A stretch of 30,023 nt of DNA from an uncultured Christensenellaceae bacterium (GTDB lineage Bacteria > Bacillota > Clostridia > Christensenellales > UBA1242): the NCBI GenBank assembly GCA_910587225.1, contig CAJULT010000006.1, forward strand, positions 1 to 30,023. The letters run 5' to 3'. Below the pieces are notes generated by a model, which made no database searches, had not been told where the DNA came from, and saw only the letters and a program-made list of their open reading frames with translations. Positions within the stretch are counted from its first letter, which is position 1. Each line of letters starts with the position of its first letter. This document shows, piece by piece, positions 7,376 to 15,135 of the stretch. The position numbers were made by a program, and so were the translations under genes.

Positions 7376-9195
7376 TGGCACCAGGACCTAGAGTTATGCC
7401 TCAAAAGGCTAAGAATTTTAAAAAATCCATATTTAAACTTCTCAAATATTGCAAAAGACATGTGTGGGGAATTGTTATTTCTCTCATATTCGCAGTAGCG
7501 GGAACAATACTCACCCTTATCGGCCCAAATAAAATAAAAGAACTTACTGATATTATTACCCAAGCTCTACCTGCCTTTGACCAAGATGCTATGCAGTGGG
7601 TAAACACCAACCTATCAGTTGACCTTCAAGCAGTAACCAATATTGGTATCATACTTGTTATTTTGTATGGACTGGGTGCAATCTTCTCATTTATTCAAGG
7701 CTTTATTATGACTACGATCACCCAACGCCTTTCTAAGAGAATGAGAAAAGACATTACTAGCAAAATAAACAATTTGCCTCTTAGTTATATGGATTCCACT
7801 CCACATGGCGATGTACTTTCTCGCGTAACTAACGATGTTGACACAATAGGTCAAACTCTTGCAAATAGTATTGTTACACTGGTAAGTGCGTCAACGCTAC
7901 TAATTGGTAGTATTATAATGATGTTTATTACAAATCCTATCATGGCAGCAACAGCAATCGGTGCAAGTCTGATCGGATTTATCTTGATTGCGCTTATCAT
8001 GCGTTTTTCACAAAAGCATTTCGTGGCTCAACAAAACGAACTCGGCGCAATCAACGCACACATTGAAGAAATTTATTCAGGTCATGATATAGTCAATGTC
8101 TATAACGGCAAAAAGGAAACAAAGAAAAAGTTTGAACAGATAAACAAACGCCTTTATGTAAGCGGTTGGAAGTCACAGTTCTTCTCTGGGCTTATGGGAC
8201 CTATCATGGGCTTTGTAGGTGACTTTGGCTATGTAGCTGTCTGCGTTGTGGGTGCAGTACTTACAATGAGTGGTAGTATTTCTTTTGGTGTTATCGTCGC
8301 ATTTATGATTTATGTTAGACTTTTCAATCAACCTCTTGCTCAACTAGCTCAGGCGTTTAACAATCTTCAATCAACCGCCGCCGCAAGTGAGCGCGTGTTT
8401 GAGTTTTTGGACGCAAAAGAACTTGATGACGAAAGTCATAAAACAACCGTCCTTAATGACGCAAAAGGTGATGTTGAATTTGAGCATGTTAAATTTGGTT
8501 ATACCCCTGATAGAGTAATCATTCATGATTTTAGCACCCATGTCAAAGCAGGACAGAAGGTGGCAATAGTTGGACCAACCGGCGCAGGCAAGACCACCCT
8601 TGTAAATCTTCTCATGCGCTTCTATGAGGTGGACGCGGGAAAGATACTTATTGACGGAGTTGATACAAAAGATTTAACGCGTGAGAATATTCACAACCTA
8701 TTTTCAATGGTACTGCAAGATACTTGGCTATTTGAAGGAACAGTAAAAGACAACATTGTTTACAGCAAAGAAGGCGTAACTGACGAACAGGTAATTGCAG
8801 CTTGCAAAGCGTGCGGACTACACCACTTTATAAAATCACTGCCACATGGATATAATTCGGTGTTGGATGACAATACTTCTATCTCGGCTGGACAACGCCA
8901 GCTTATGACAATAGCGCGAGCTATGATTGAAGATAGCCCTATGCTAATTTTGGACGAAGCAACAAGTTCAGTTGATACACGTACCGAAATTTTAATTCAA
9001 AAAGCTATGGATAAACTCACCGAAAATCGAACTAGCTTTGTAATTGCTCACAGACTTTCAACCATTAAAAATGCAGACCTTATACTTGTAATGAATAACG
9101 GCGACATTGTCGAGCAAGGCACGCACAAAGACTTACTCTCAAAAGGCGGCTTCTATGCAGACCTTTACAATAGCCAGTTTGATAAAGAGGACTAA
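7375..9195 (+). CDS. ABC exporter half-transporter, catalytically competent subunit
   Basis: A 606-residue partner of the preceding subunit, with a six-helix membrane domain (about 25-330) and an ATPase domain. Walker A is GPTGAGKTT (400-408), Walker B LILDEATSSVD with the catalytic Glu E528, and the switch His is H559 (IAHRLSTI). The signature is altered to ISAGQ (503-507) instead of LSGGQ. The altered signature pairs with the D516/Q547 site of the partner, while this subunit's intact Walker motifs pair with the partner's good VSGGQ. The two genes therefore make one active and one degenerate site, as expected for a heterodimer. AAGGAGG precedes the start. Confidence 0.9.
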   Translation: MAPGPRVMPQKAKNFKKSIFKLLKYCKRHVWGIVISLIFAVAGTILTLIGPNKIKELTDIITQALPAFDQDAMQWVNTNLSVDLQAVTNIGIILVILYGLGAIFSFIQGFIMTTITQRLSKRMRKDITSKINNLPLSYMDSTPHGDVLSRVTNDVDTIGQTLANSIVTLVSASTLLIGSIIMMFITNPIMAATAIGASLIGFILIALIMRFSQKHFVAQQNELGAINAHIEEIYSGHDIVNVYNGKKETKKKFEQINKRLYVSGWKSQFFSGLMGPIMGFVGDFGYVAVCVVGAVLTMSGSISFGVIVAFMIYVRLFNQPLAQLAQAFNNLQSTAAASERVFEFLDAKELDDESHKTTVLNDAKGDVEFEHVKFGYTPDRVIIHDFSTHVKAGQKVAIVGPTGAGKTTLVNLLMRFYEVDAGKILIDGVDTKDLTRENIHNLFSMVLQDTWLFEGTVKDNIVYSKEGVTDEQVIAACKACGLHHFIKSLPHGYNSVLDDNTSISAGQRQLMTIARAMIEDSPMLILDEATSSVDTRTEILIQKAMDKLTENRTSFVIAHRLSTIKNADLILVMNNGDIVEQGTHKDLLSKGGFYADLYNSQFDKED

Positions 9196-9204
9196 GGAGG
9201 ACTT

Positions 9205-9753
9205 ATGTATATAGCATCTCAAATTTTAGTAAGCATAAGTGATATTATATTTATCGGCTCAATGTTTACAAAGAAAAGACTTCCGCTTGTAATTTTACTA
9301 TTTATAAGTGACGTGTTCTTCGCAGTTCATTTCTTCCTGCTCGATGGCGGAATAACTGGTGCTTATTCAGTAATCTTAGATATTGTATATCTTATTGTAA
9401 CCTACCTGCTTGAAAGATTTGACAAAACAAAGTATAGCCTGCCTGTGTCAATAGTGGCAATCGCCGCAATGGGCGCAATAACCGCTCTCACATGGGTTGG
9501 CCCACTTTCACTTCTGCCTATGGGAGCAATGGTGAGCTACTTTGTGTGCATGATATTCCCAAACGTAATTGTAACCAAGGTCGGTGCCTTGCTACGAAAC
9601 ATCTTCTACATTATATATATGATACTCATCGCCGACTATTTTGGAGTTGGCTGGACAGTGGCAATTATAATCGCCGCGATAGTAGGAATAGTGCAGAGCG
9701 TAAAAATTTACAAAACGCAAAAACAAACTACACAACAAGAAAAACAGGCATGA
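9205..9753 (+). CDS. YgjV-like integral membrane protein
   Basis: A 182-residue protein with about six hydrophobic helices spread along its length and a polar, Gln/Lys-rich C-terminus (KTQKQTTQQEKQA). The pattern of short helices, the HFFLLDGGITGAYSVILD segment and overall size resemble the YgjV family of inner-membrane proteins, which has no established function. It begins 9 bases after the ABC subunit stop with AAGGAGG, so it is the third gene of the exporter operon and may be functionally linked. The operon ends at the hairpin at 9743-9765. Confidence 0.7.
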   Translation: MYIASQILVSISDIIFIGSMFTKKRLPLVILLFISDVFFAVHFFLLDGGITGAYSVILDIVYLIVTYLLERFDKTKYSLPVSIVAIAAMGAITALTWVGPLSLLPMGAMVSYFVCMIFPNVIVTKVGALLRNIFYIIYMILIADYFGVGWTVAIIIAAIVGIVQSVKIYKTQKQTTQQEKQA

Positions 9754-9765
9754 GCCTGTTTTTTT
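9743..9765. terminator. Terminator shared by exporter operon and SIMPL gene
   Basis: The hairpin AACAGGC-atga-GCCTGTT (9743-9760) is followed by TTTTT on the plus strand. Its left flank is A-rich, so it can also end the converging minus-strand transcript. The stop codon of the YgjV-like gene is in the loop. Confidence 0.85.
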
Positions 9766-10459
9766 AATACTTGAAAATTACTTTTACTGTGGCTTTAACG
9801 CAGATTTCGCCTTTCATGAGCGAAGCGCTGTCACTATTCGATGCGTATGAATAATACTCACGCGCAGAAACTGTATAACTATTTTCTTCGATAACTTCAC
9901 TGCTTACCACGCTTTGTCCTGTAATTGCCTCGGCTTTTGACTTAGCATTTTCTACAGCTTTTTCTAGTGCTTTTTTGTATGCAGAGTCATAGTCGTCAAT
10001 TGAGAAAGTTACGCCGCTAAGTCTGTTTGCTCCGTTTTCAAGAAGCTTACTTATGATTGCCCCAACGCCGTCAATGTCTTTGGTGCGGAAATCGAGATAG
10101 TTTGAAACTTGATATCCTAAAAATGTTTCACCTTTGCTGTAATCATATCTTTGATATACATAGAAATTCTTAGTCTTGATATCTTTCTCATCTACTCCCA
10201 TTTCCTTCAAAATTGCGGTAAGGTTCTTTATCGTTTGTGCGTTTTCGTTTTGTGCGTTCATAAGGTTTTCATCGAGTGTTTCTACGCCAATGCTTACATT
10301 AGCTACATTTGGCGGAAGTTTAATTTCCCCCGTTCCGCTGACTGTAATTTGGCTGACATTTTCTGCCGCCGCCATTGTAGTCCCTGAAGAGAATGCAAAG
10401 CCGAGCGTAAACATAAGCGCAAGAGCAAGACAACTTAAACCAATAAAAAACTTTTTCAT
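9764..10459 (-). CDS. Secreted SIMPL-domain (DUF541) protein
   Basis: A 231-residue protein. A signal peptide (MKKFFIGLSCLALALMFTLGFAFS, probable cleavage near TMAAA-EN at 30-33) is followed by one SIMPL domain. Typical features are QITVSGTGEIKLPPNVANVSIGVET, the repeated helix around NAQTIKNLTAILKEMGVDEKDIKTKNF, YQVSNYLDFRTKDIDGVGAIISKLLENGAN and the C-terminal VKATVKVIFKY. The family is found outside the cytoplasm; molecular function is not settled. CGGAGG lies upstream of the ATG. It is downstream of recF on the same strand, 77 bases away. Confidence 0.9.
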   Translation of the reverse strand: MKKFFIGLSCLALALMFTLGFAFSSGTTMAAAENVSQITVSGTGEIKLPPNVANVSIGVETLDENLMNAQNENAQTIKNLTAILKEMGVDEKDIKTKNFYVYQRYDYSKGETFLGYQVSNYLDFRTKDIDGVGAIISKLLENGANRLSGVTFSIDDYDSAYKKALEKAVENAKSKAEAITGQSVVSSEVIEENSYTVSAREYYSYASNSDSASLMKGEICVKATVKVIFKY

Positions 10460-10536
10460 TTTTTTAACCTCCGAAATGTAGGCTTTGTCAATGAAAAAGT
10501 TTTATGTAAGCTTTACAAAACTCGCGCTTCTTCGCG

Positions 10537-11613
10537 CTATTTTTTAAGTTTTCCGTCCTCAACTATTAAGATATTCCCATCTTTACCATCAAAATCGGTA
10601 CAAGTGAGAATTGTCTGCGTCTTTTTAGTGAAGTTCAAAAGTCTTTTTCGGCGGATAGGATCAAGTTCACTAAACACATCGTCGAGTAGTAAAATCGGAT
10701 ATTCCCCTATTCGAGATTTAATTATTTCAAGCTCTGCAAGTTTGAGCGAAAGTGCAGCGGTACGCTGCTGTCCTTGCGAGCCATAATTTTTTACTTCCAC
10801 TCCGTTTAAATATATATCTATATCATCTCTATGTACGCCTACACTTGTATAGCCAAGCTTAAAATCTTTTTCAAGGTTTTTCTTTAATGCCTTTGCCATA
10901 TCATCAGCGTAGGTATCTAAACTTTCCGAAAAGCCGCTATACCTTATTTCCAGTTTTTCACTTCCGCCTGAAATATACTCATGCGCCATAGCGGCATACG
11001 GAGCAAGCGCGGCGATAAACTTTGCGCGCGCTGAGGCAATCTTTGCAGCCACGTCGCATAGCGCTCTATCCCAAATATCAATCGTTTCTTTTAAAGTGGC
11101 AAAAGAAGACGAAGTCTTTAAAAGTTTATTTCTGTTTGCTAAAATCTTTTCATATCTGCCAAGCAAGTAAAAATACTTTTTATCAGTTTGAGATATGTCA
11201 ATATTCATAAATCTGCGGCGCTCTTCTGGGCTATCTTTGACAAGTTTAAGTTCGCTCGGCGAGAAGAATACCGCATTTGCACTGCCCATAAGCTCACCCA
11301 TACGATGAATTGCTATTCCGTCCACCTTAACAGCCTTTTTAGATTTATCATTGAAGATAAGTTCTATCTTTGTATCTCTATATAGTTTTTCATACTCGGC
11401 CTTAACATAAGCCGATTGTGCGCCCCACCTGACCGCTTCTTTTTCTTTGCTGGTTTTAAAGCTTTTTCCAATAACCGTGAAAAAAATTGCCTCCAAAACA
11501 TTTGTCTTGCCTTGTGCATTTTTGCCGAGCAAAACATTTAAGGTAGGCGAGAAATCAAACTTTTCCTCTTTATAATTGCGATAATCCTTTAAAGTAAGGC
11601 TTTTTATTTTCAT
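10537..11613 (-). CDS. recF: DNA replication and repair protein RecF
   Basis: A 358-residue SMC-like ATPase that helps RecOR load RecA at gapped DNA. Walker A is GKNAQGKTN (30-38), with the family signature GSQGQQRTAALSLKLAE and Walker B ILLLDDVFSELD near the C-terminus. The start MKIKSLTLKDYRNY is the canonical RecF N-terminus. There is no recognisable ribosome site, and the -10 box ends only eight bases before the ATG, so the mRNA may be leaderless. The position is unusual: recF normally follows dnaN on the dnaA strand, but here it diverges from dnaA. Confidence 0.95.
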   Translation of the reverse strand: MKIKSLTLKDYRNYKEEKFDFSPTLNVLLGKNAQGKTNVLEAIFFTVIGKSFKTSKEKEAVRWGAQSAYVKAEYEKLYRDTKIELIFNDKSKKAVKVDGIAIHRMGELMGSANAVFFSPSELKLVKDSPEERRRFMNIDISQTDKKYFYLLGRYEKILANRNKLLKTSSSFATLKETIDIWDRALCDVAAKIASARAKFIAALAPYAAMAHEYISGGSEKLEIRYSGFSESLDTYADDMAKALKKNLEKDFKLGYTSVGVHRDDIDIYLNGVEVKNYGSQGQQRTAALSLKLAELEIIKSRIGEYPILLLDDVFSELDPIRRKRLLNFTKKTQTILTCTDFDGKDGNILIVEDGKLKK

Positions 11614-11621
11614 ACATAGTT

Positions 11622-11649
11622 ATTGTATCACAAAAGAATGTTTTTTCAA
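11622..11649 (-). promoter_or_regulatory. recF promoter, start-codon-proximal
   Basis: On the minus strand TTGAAA (11649-11644), a 16-base spacer and TACAAT (11627-11622). Only eight bases separate the -10 box from the recF ATG, which leaves little or no 5' untranslated region. Confidence 0.6.
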
Positions 11650-11660
11650 AACATGTTTGC

Positions 11661-11689
11661 TTGACAAAAAAAATATTCCCCCTTATAAT
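11661..11689 (+). promoter_or_regulatory. Consensus dnaA promoter
   Basis: A perfect TTGACA (11661-11666), a 17-base spacer and a perfect TATAAT (11684-11689), 32 bases before the dnaA start. The recF/dnaA gap contains no clear DnaA box, so classical self-repression by DnaA at this promoter is not apparent. Confidence 0.85.
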
Positions 11690-11721
11690 AGGTTTATATT
11701 GCGATAAAAGGATGAATTTCA

Positions 11722-13074
11722 ATGCAGGAACTTTCTAGGCTTTGGGAAGCCATACTCGATAAACTTCAAATGACGGTGTCAAATGTGTCATTTATTATGT
11801 GGTTCAAACCACTTAAAGTAGTAGATTTTGTGGATAACAAAAAGTTGATACTTTGCGCGAACTCAGTTTCTGCTAAAAATCAAATTCTTAGAAACTATAT
11901 GGATAAACTTACCGAGTGCGTTTGCGACATACTCGGTGACGGGATTGAGGTTGAGGTACTTGACAGCAACGAGGAAATCAAATATGTTCAGGAGAACGGC
12001 AAAAGTGAAAAAGAAAAGGAAGTTGAAGTAACCAAAAATCCTTTCAACTCAAAATACACTTTTGACAATTTCGTAGTTGGTAAAAGCAATCAATTCGTAT
12101 ACGCCGCAGCCAGAGCAGTTGCAGAGCATCCCGGCGAAAAGTTTAACCCACTTTTCATTTACGGCGGGGTTGGACTTGGTAAAACTCACCTTCTACACGC
12201 AGTTGGAAACTATTTAAGGGAAACAAATCCAAACCTTAAAGTTAAGTATGTGACATGCGAGCAGTTTATCAATGCCTATATTGAAAGCTTAGGTTCACCA
12301 ACTAAAACAAAAGCGACAGTTGAATTTAGATCAAAGTTTAGAAACCTTGATGTACTTATGATTGATGACATTCAATTCATTTCAAACAAGCCTAGCACGC
12401 AGGAGGAGTTTTTCCATACTTTTAACGAGCTTTATGAAGATCATAAACAAATCATTATTGCAAGCGACCGTCATCCTAAGGAAATCAAAAATCTTACCGA
12501 CCGCCTTTCCAGCCGTCTTGTAATGGGGCTTATTCAAGATATTCAAACTCCTGACCTTGAAACAAGGATTGCTATCCTTCGTAAAAAATGCCAGCTTGAA
12601 AAGTATGTAATTGACGATGACGTAATTGACTACATAGCAGAGCATATCGACAGCAACATTCGTGAACTTGAAGGCGCGCTATCAAAAATATACTTCCTCG
12701 CAAACCTTATGGGTAAGCGTTCGGCAAGTATGGAAGAGGCGGTAAACGCCCTATCTTTTTCAAGCGAAGAAGAGCGAAATGAAGGACTTACACCAGACGC
12801 CATTATTGACGGCGTATGCAAATACTTTGATGTAAGCCGCGAGGATGTGCTTGGTAAAAAGAAAAGTAAAGACGTGGTTGAACCGCGAATGATAGCTATC
12901 TATCTTATCAGCGACATCCTCGAAATGCCACTCGTTTCTATCGGAAAAATATTTGGCGGACGCGATCACACTACTATTATGCACTCTCGTGATAAGATTG
13001 CAGACGGAGTTAAATCTTCTCATAAAATGCAAACGCTTGTTGGCGAGATTCGTAAAATGTTGAAAGGTGGATAA
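11722..13074 (+). CDS. dnaA: Chromosomal replication initiator DnaA
   Basis: A 450-residue initiator with all four domains. Domain I is at about 1-85 (LWEAILDKLQMTVSNVSFIMWFKPL), followed by a short acidic/lysine linker (about 86-112). The AAA+ domain begins at NPFNSKYTFDNFVVG, with Walker A GGVGLGKTH and Walker B VLMIDDIQFI. Domain IV carries the DNA-binding GGRDHTTIMHSRDKI signature. It binds DnaA boxes and opens the origin. AAAGGA lies upstream of the ATG. The gene is followed by box-containing oriC DNA and then dnaN. Confidence 0.98.
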   Translation: MQELSRLWEAILDKLQMTVSNVSFIMWFKPLKVVDFVDNKKLILCANSVSAKNQILRNYMDKLTECVCDILGDGIEVEVLDSNEEIKYVQENGKSEKEKEVEVTKNPFNSKYTFDNFVVGKSNQFVYAAARAVAEHPGEKFNPLFIYGGVGLGKTHLLHAVGNYLRETNPNLKVKYVTCEQFINAYIESLGSPTKTKATVEFRSKFRNLDVLMIDDIQFISNKPSTQEEFFHTFNELYEDHKQIIIASDRHPKEIKNLTDRLSSRLVMGLIQDIQTPDLETRIAILRKKCQLEKYVIDDDVIDYIAEHIDSNIRELEGALSKIYFLANLMGKRSASMEEAVNALSFSSEEERNEGLTPDAIIDGVCKYFDVSREDVLGKKKSKDVVEPRMIAIYLISDILEMPLVSIGKIFGGRDHTTIMHSRDKIADGVKSSHKMQTLVGEIRKMLKGG

Positions 13075-13334
13075 GTAAGTTGAGTTATCCACATAGTTAT
13101 ACACATTGGAAAAAGAAAAATTTATCTATATATAGTTTAAAATTTAGATTTTAAGACGAACTCTGCCCATATCTAGTAACAGGCGACGCCTGTACACAAT
13201 TACACAGAGCCTAATAATATTACTACTATTTATCAAATAATAATTTCGTTACTATGGGCGGGAGGAAGGAAATTTTGCTTTGAAAATGAAAAGATATATG
13301 TTATAATAAAACTATAAGAAAAGGAGTAAAAAAG
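13075..13334. other. Probable oriC between dnaA and dnaN
   Basis: A 260-base gene-free region with two strong DnaA boxes in the same orientation: TTATCCACA (13085-13093) and TTATACACA (13097-13105). A weaker match CTGTACACA lies at about 13190-13198, then an AT-rich element CTAATAATATTACTACTATT (about 13211-13230). On the complementary strand the latter reads as successive 3'-GAT/AAT-5' triplets, the form of the DnaA-trio unwinding element. A perfect hairpin ACAGGC-gac-GCCTGT sits at 13179-13193. The dnaN promoter is at the right end. Assignment as the origin combines position beside dnaA with the boxes; the trio call is tentative. Confidence 0.75.
13280..13307 (+). promoter_or_regulatory. 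dnaN promoter
   Basis: TTGAAA (13280-13285), a 16-base spacer and TATAAT (13302-13307), 27 bases before the dnaN start. Confidence 0.75.
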
Positions 13335-14432
13335 ATGATTGTTGTATGTCAAGGACTTGAACTTAGTGATGCTTTTTTAAAAGTTAGCAAAGCTATATCA
13401 AACAAAATTACAAATCCTATTTTAGAGGGAATTAAACTTGTCGCTGAGGACGGCACTCTTACTATGAGTGCTACCGATACCGAGCTTTCTATTGAAAAGA
13501 AGATTAAAGCGCAGGTTAAGGTGGAAGGCGAAACTGTAGTTCCGGGAAGGTTTATTACAGAGTTCGTTAAGAAACTCACAAACAGCGAAATTGAGCTTGA
13601 ACTCAATGAAAAAAATCAGATGATAATCCGCTATGAAGACAGCGAAAGTGTAATTCAATGTTATAACCCAGTTGAATATCCTGGTTTCAAAAAGGTTGAA
13701 ACAGACGAGTATTTTGGCGTGTCAAAGAGGGACTTTAAAAGCCTTGTTGCAAAGAGCATTTTCTCAGTAGCTGTTGACGACAGCCGCCCTATCTTAAAAG
13801 GTGTGCTTTTCGATATTGATAACAAAGAGTTAAACGCTGTTGCACTTGACGGTTACCGCCTTGCTAGAATTAAAAAGATGATTGTATCAAATATCAAAAA
13901 ATCAATTGTCGTACCAGCAAGAAGTCTTAATGAAATAAGCAAACTTATAGACGATGGCGAAGAAATTATAAATGTTTATTTAGATGACCAAACAATAATG
14001 ATTGATCTTGGGGATACAAAAGTTACTTCTAGACTACTAGAAGGCGACTATATGAATTACAAGCAAATCATACCAGTTAACTATGAAACTTTTGTAATCG
14101 CAAATAAAGAGCAACTTGTTGAAGCCTTAGAGCGTGCTACCCTTCTTCTTCGATCTGCTCAAAACAATTATGTTAAGCTTGATATAAAAGAAAATAACAT
14201 TTGCATTACTTCAAATAGTGAACTTGGAAACGTACGCGAAAACATTCCGGTAACAGTAGCTGGTAAAGATCTTCTTATTTCTTTCAATCCTCGTTACTTC
14301 CTTGAATCACTTCGCGCAAACGAAAATGAGTTTGTAAAAATCTGTTTTAATGAAGCGTCAAGCCCATGCGTTGTAGTTCCAACAGAGGGGGATGAATTCT
14401 TGTATTTAATCTTGCCAGTTCGTTTCATGTAG
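13335..14432 (+). CDS. dnaN: DNA polymerase III beta subunit (sliding clamp)
   Basis: A 365-residue clamp of normal length with three repeated clamp folds (about 1-120, 130-245 and 247-365). Characteristic pieces are ISNKITNPILEGIKLVAEDGTLTMSATDTELSI, SRPILKGVLFDIDNKELNAVALDGYRLA and the C-terminal YLILPVRFM. It encircles DNA and tethers polymerase III and many repair proteins. AAGGAG precedes the ATG. It ends in its own terminator, so it is not co-transcribed with recF as in many bacteria. Confidence 0.98.
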   Translation: MIVVCQGLELSDAFLKVSKAISNKITNPILEGIKLVAEDGTLTMSATDTELSIEKKIKAQVKVEGETVVPGRFITEFVKKLTNSEIELELNEKNQMIIRYEDSESVIQCYNPVEYPGFKKVETDEYFGVSKRDFKSLVAKSIFSVAVDDSRPILKGVLFDIDNKELNAVALDGYRLARIKKMIVSNIKKSIVVPARSLNEISKLIDDGEEIINVYLDDQTIMIDLGDTKVTSRLLEGDYMNYKQIIPVNYETFVIANKEQLVEALERATLLLRSAQNNYVKLDIKENNICITSNSELGNVRENIPVTVAGKDLLISFNPRYFLESLRANENEFVKICFNEASSPCVVVPTEGDEFLYLILPVRFM

Positions 14433-14463
14433 TGGCGTTGTCATCTTTAAGTAAAAAAACACA

Positions 14464-14490
14464 AAAAACGGAAAATTTCCGTTTTTTTTA
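14464..14490 (+). terminator. Terminator after dnaN
   Basis: The hairpin AACGGAAA/TTTCCGTT (within 14466-14483) is flanked by A and T runs. Confidence 0.8.
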
Positions 14491-14499
14491 TATTAGGTA

Positions 14500-14527
14500 T
14501 TGACAACTCCCCCCCCCGTGTTATAAT
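14500..14527 (+). promoter_or_regulatory. Promoter with a nine-C homopolymer in the spacer (candidate phase-variable promoter)
   Basis: A perfect TTGACA (14500-14505) and a perfect TATAAT (14522-14527) are separated by 16 bases, nine of which are an unbroken run of C (14509-14517). Slipped-strand changes in such a run would alter the spacing; ten Cs would give the optimal 17. Homopolymers in promoter spacers are known phase-variation switches in other bacteria. It drives the unknown gene at 14555. Confidence 0.75.
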
Positions 14528-14554
14528 AAGTATGTTTCAAAGGAGGAAACTATT

Positions 14555-15073
14555 ATGAAAGAAATTAATGAAAGAGAAAAACCATTTTTTATCTTAACTG
14601 ACAAAAAGCTTGCTAAGAAAGTGCTTGAACTGTCTTTGACAGCTAATGAACGAATAGAAAACTTTGAAGTTTCTTGGGATGGAAAGGCTTATTGTGCAGA
14701 CATCTATGATGACAATTTAAAAAATGAAACAACATACGAGCGCATCGAAATAATAAATGATTATGAAATACAAAGTGTTACACTACGCTATCCAAATAAA
14801 CTTCACCCTTTAAGAACTAAAATTTTTAGAACTGTTATGTCTCAATTATTTCAAGATTATTACATAAGAGGTTTGCAGGTGTATTTGGAACAGAAAACGC
14901 AAAGCTATATGGAAAAGACTTTATTAGAATTACTTAATGTGAGGGCTGATTATCTCAACAATGGCGGAAAGAAGTTTGAATCAGGAAGCGCAATCTTGGA
15001 AAGTACAGATGAGGAAATAAAACGAAAAGTGTATGAAACTTTGGGAGTAGAGTATAGCCCTGAAGACAAATAA
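14555..15073 (+). CDS. Unknown soluble protein behind a poly-C promoter
   Basis: A 172-residue protein I do not recognise. It has no signal peptide or membrane segment, and is charged and mixed helix/strand. The first half has ISWDG-like strands (NFEVSWDGKAYCADIYDD, YERIEIINDYEIQSVTLRYP). The second half is largely helical (LRTKIFRTVMSQLFQDYYIRGLQVYLEQKTQ and EEIKRKVYETLGVEYSP). It has an excellent AAGGAGGA ribosome site and its own terminator, so it is a single-gene unit between dnaN and dut. The only functional hint is the homopolymer in its promoter, which suggests variable expression between cells. Confidence 0.75.
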   Translation: MKEINEREKPFFILTDKKLAKKVLELSLTANERIENFEVSWDGKAYCADIYDDNLKNETTYERIEIINDYEIQSVTLRYPNKLHPLRTKIFRTVMSQLFQDYYIRGLQVYLEQKTQSYMEKTLLELLNVRADYLNNGGKKFESGSAILESTDEEIKRKVYETLGVEYSPEDK

Positions 15074-15082
15074 TACAATTAA

Positions 15083-15108
15083 AAAAAAGCGGAAGTTTCC
15101 GCTTTTTT
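15083..15108. terminator. Terminator between the unknown gene and dut
   Basis: The hairpin AAGCGGAA-gt-TTCCGCTT has A-rich and T-rich flanks on either side, and lies between converging genes. It is likely active in both directions. Confidence 0.85.
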
Positions 15109-15135
15109 ATTATTTAGAATAAAGTTTAATTTTAG

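Noticed and set aside
10524..10537. GCGC-ttcttc-GCGC inverted repeat just after recF, as a recF terminator.
   Set aside because: The stem is only 4 bp and the minus-strand side has no proper T run.
11614..11721. A second box cluster of a bipartite oriC upstream of dnaA.
   Set aside because: No close match to TTATNCACA was found on either strand in the recF-dnaA gap.
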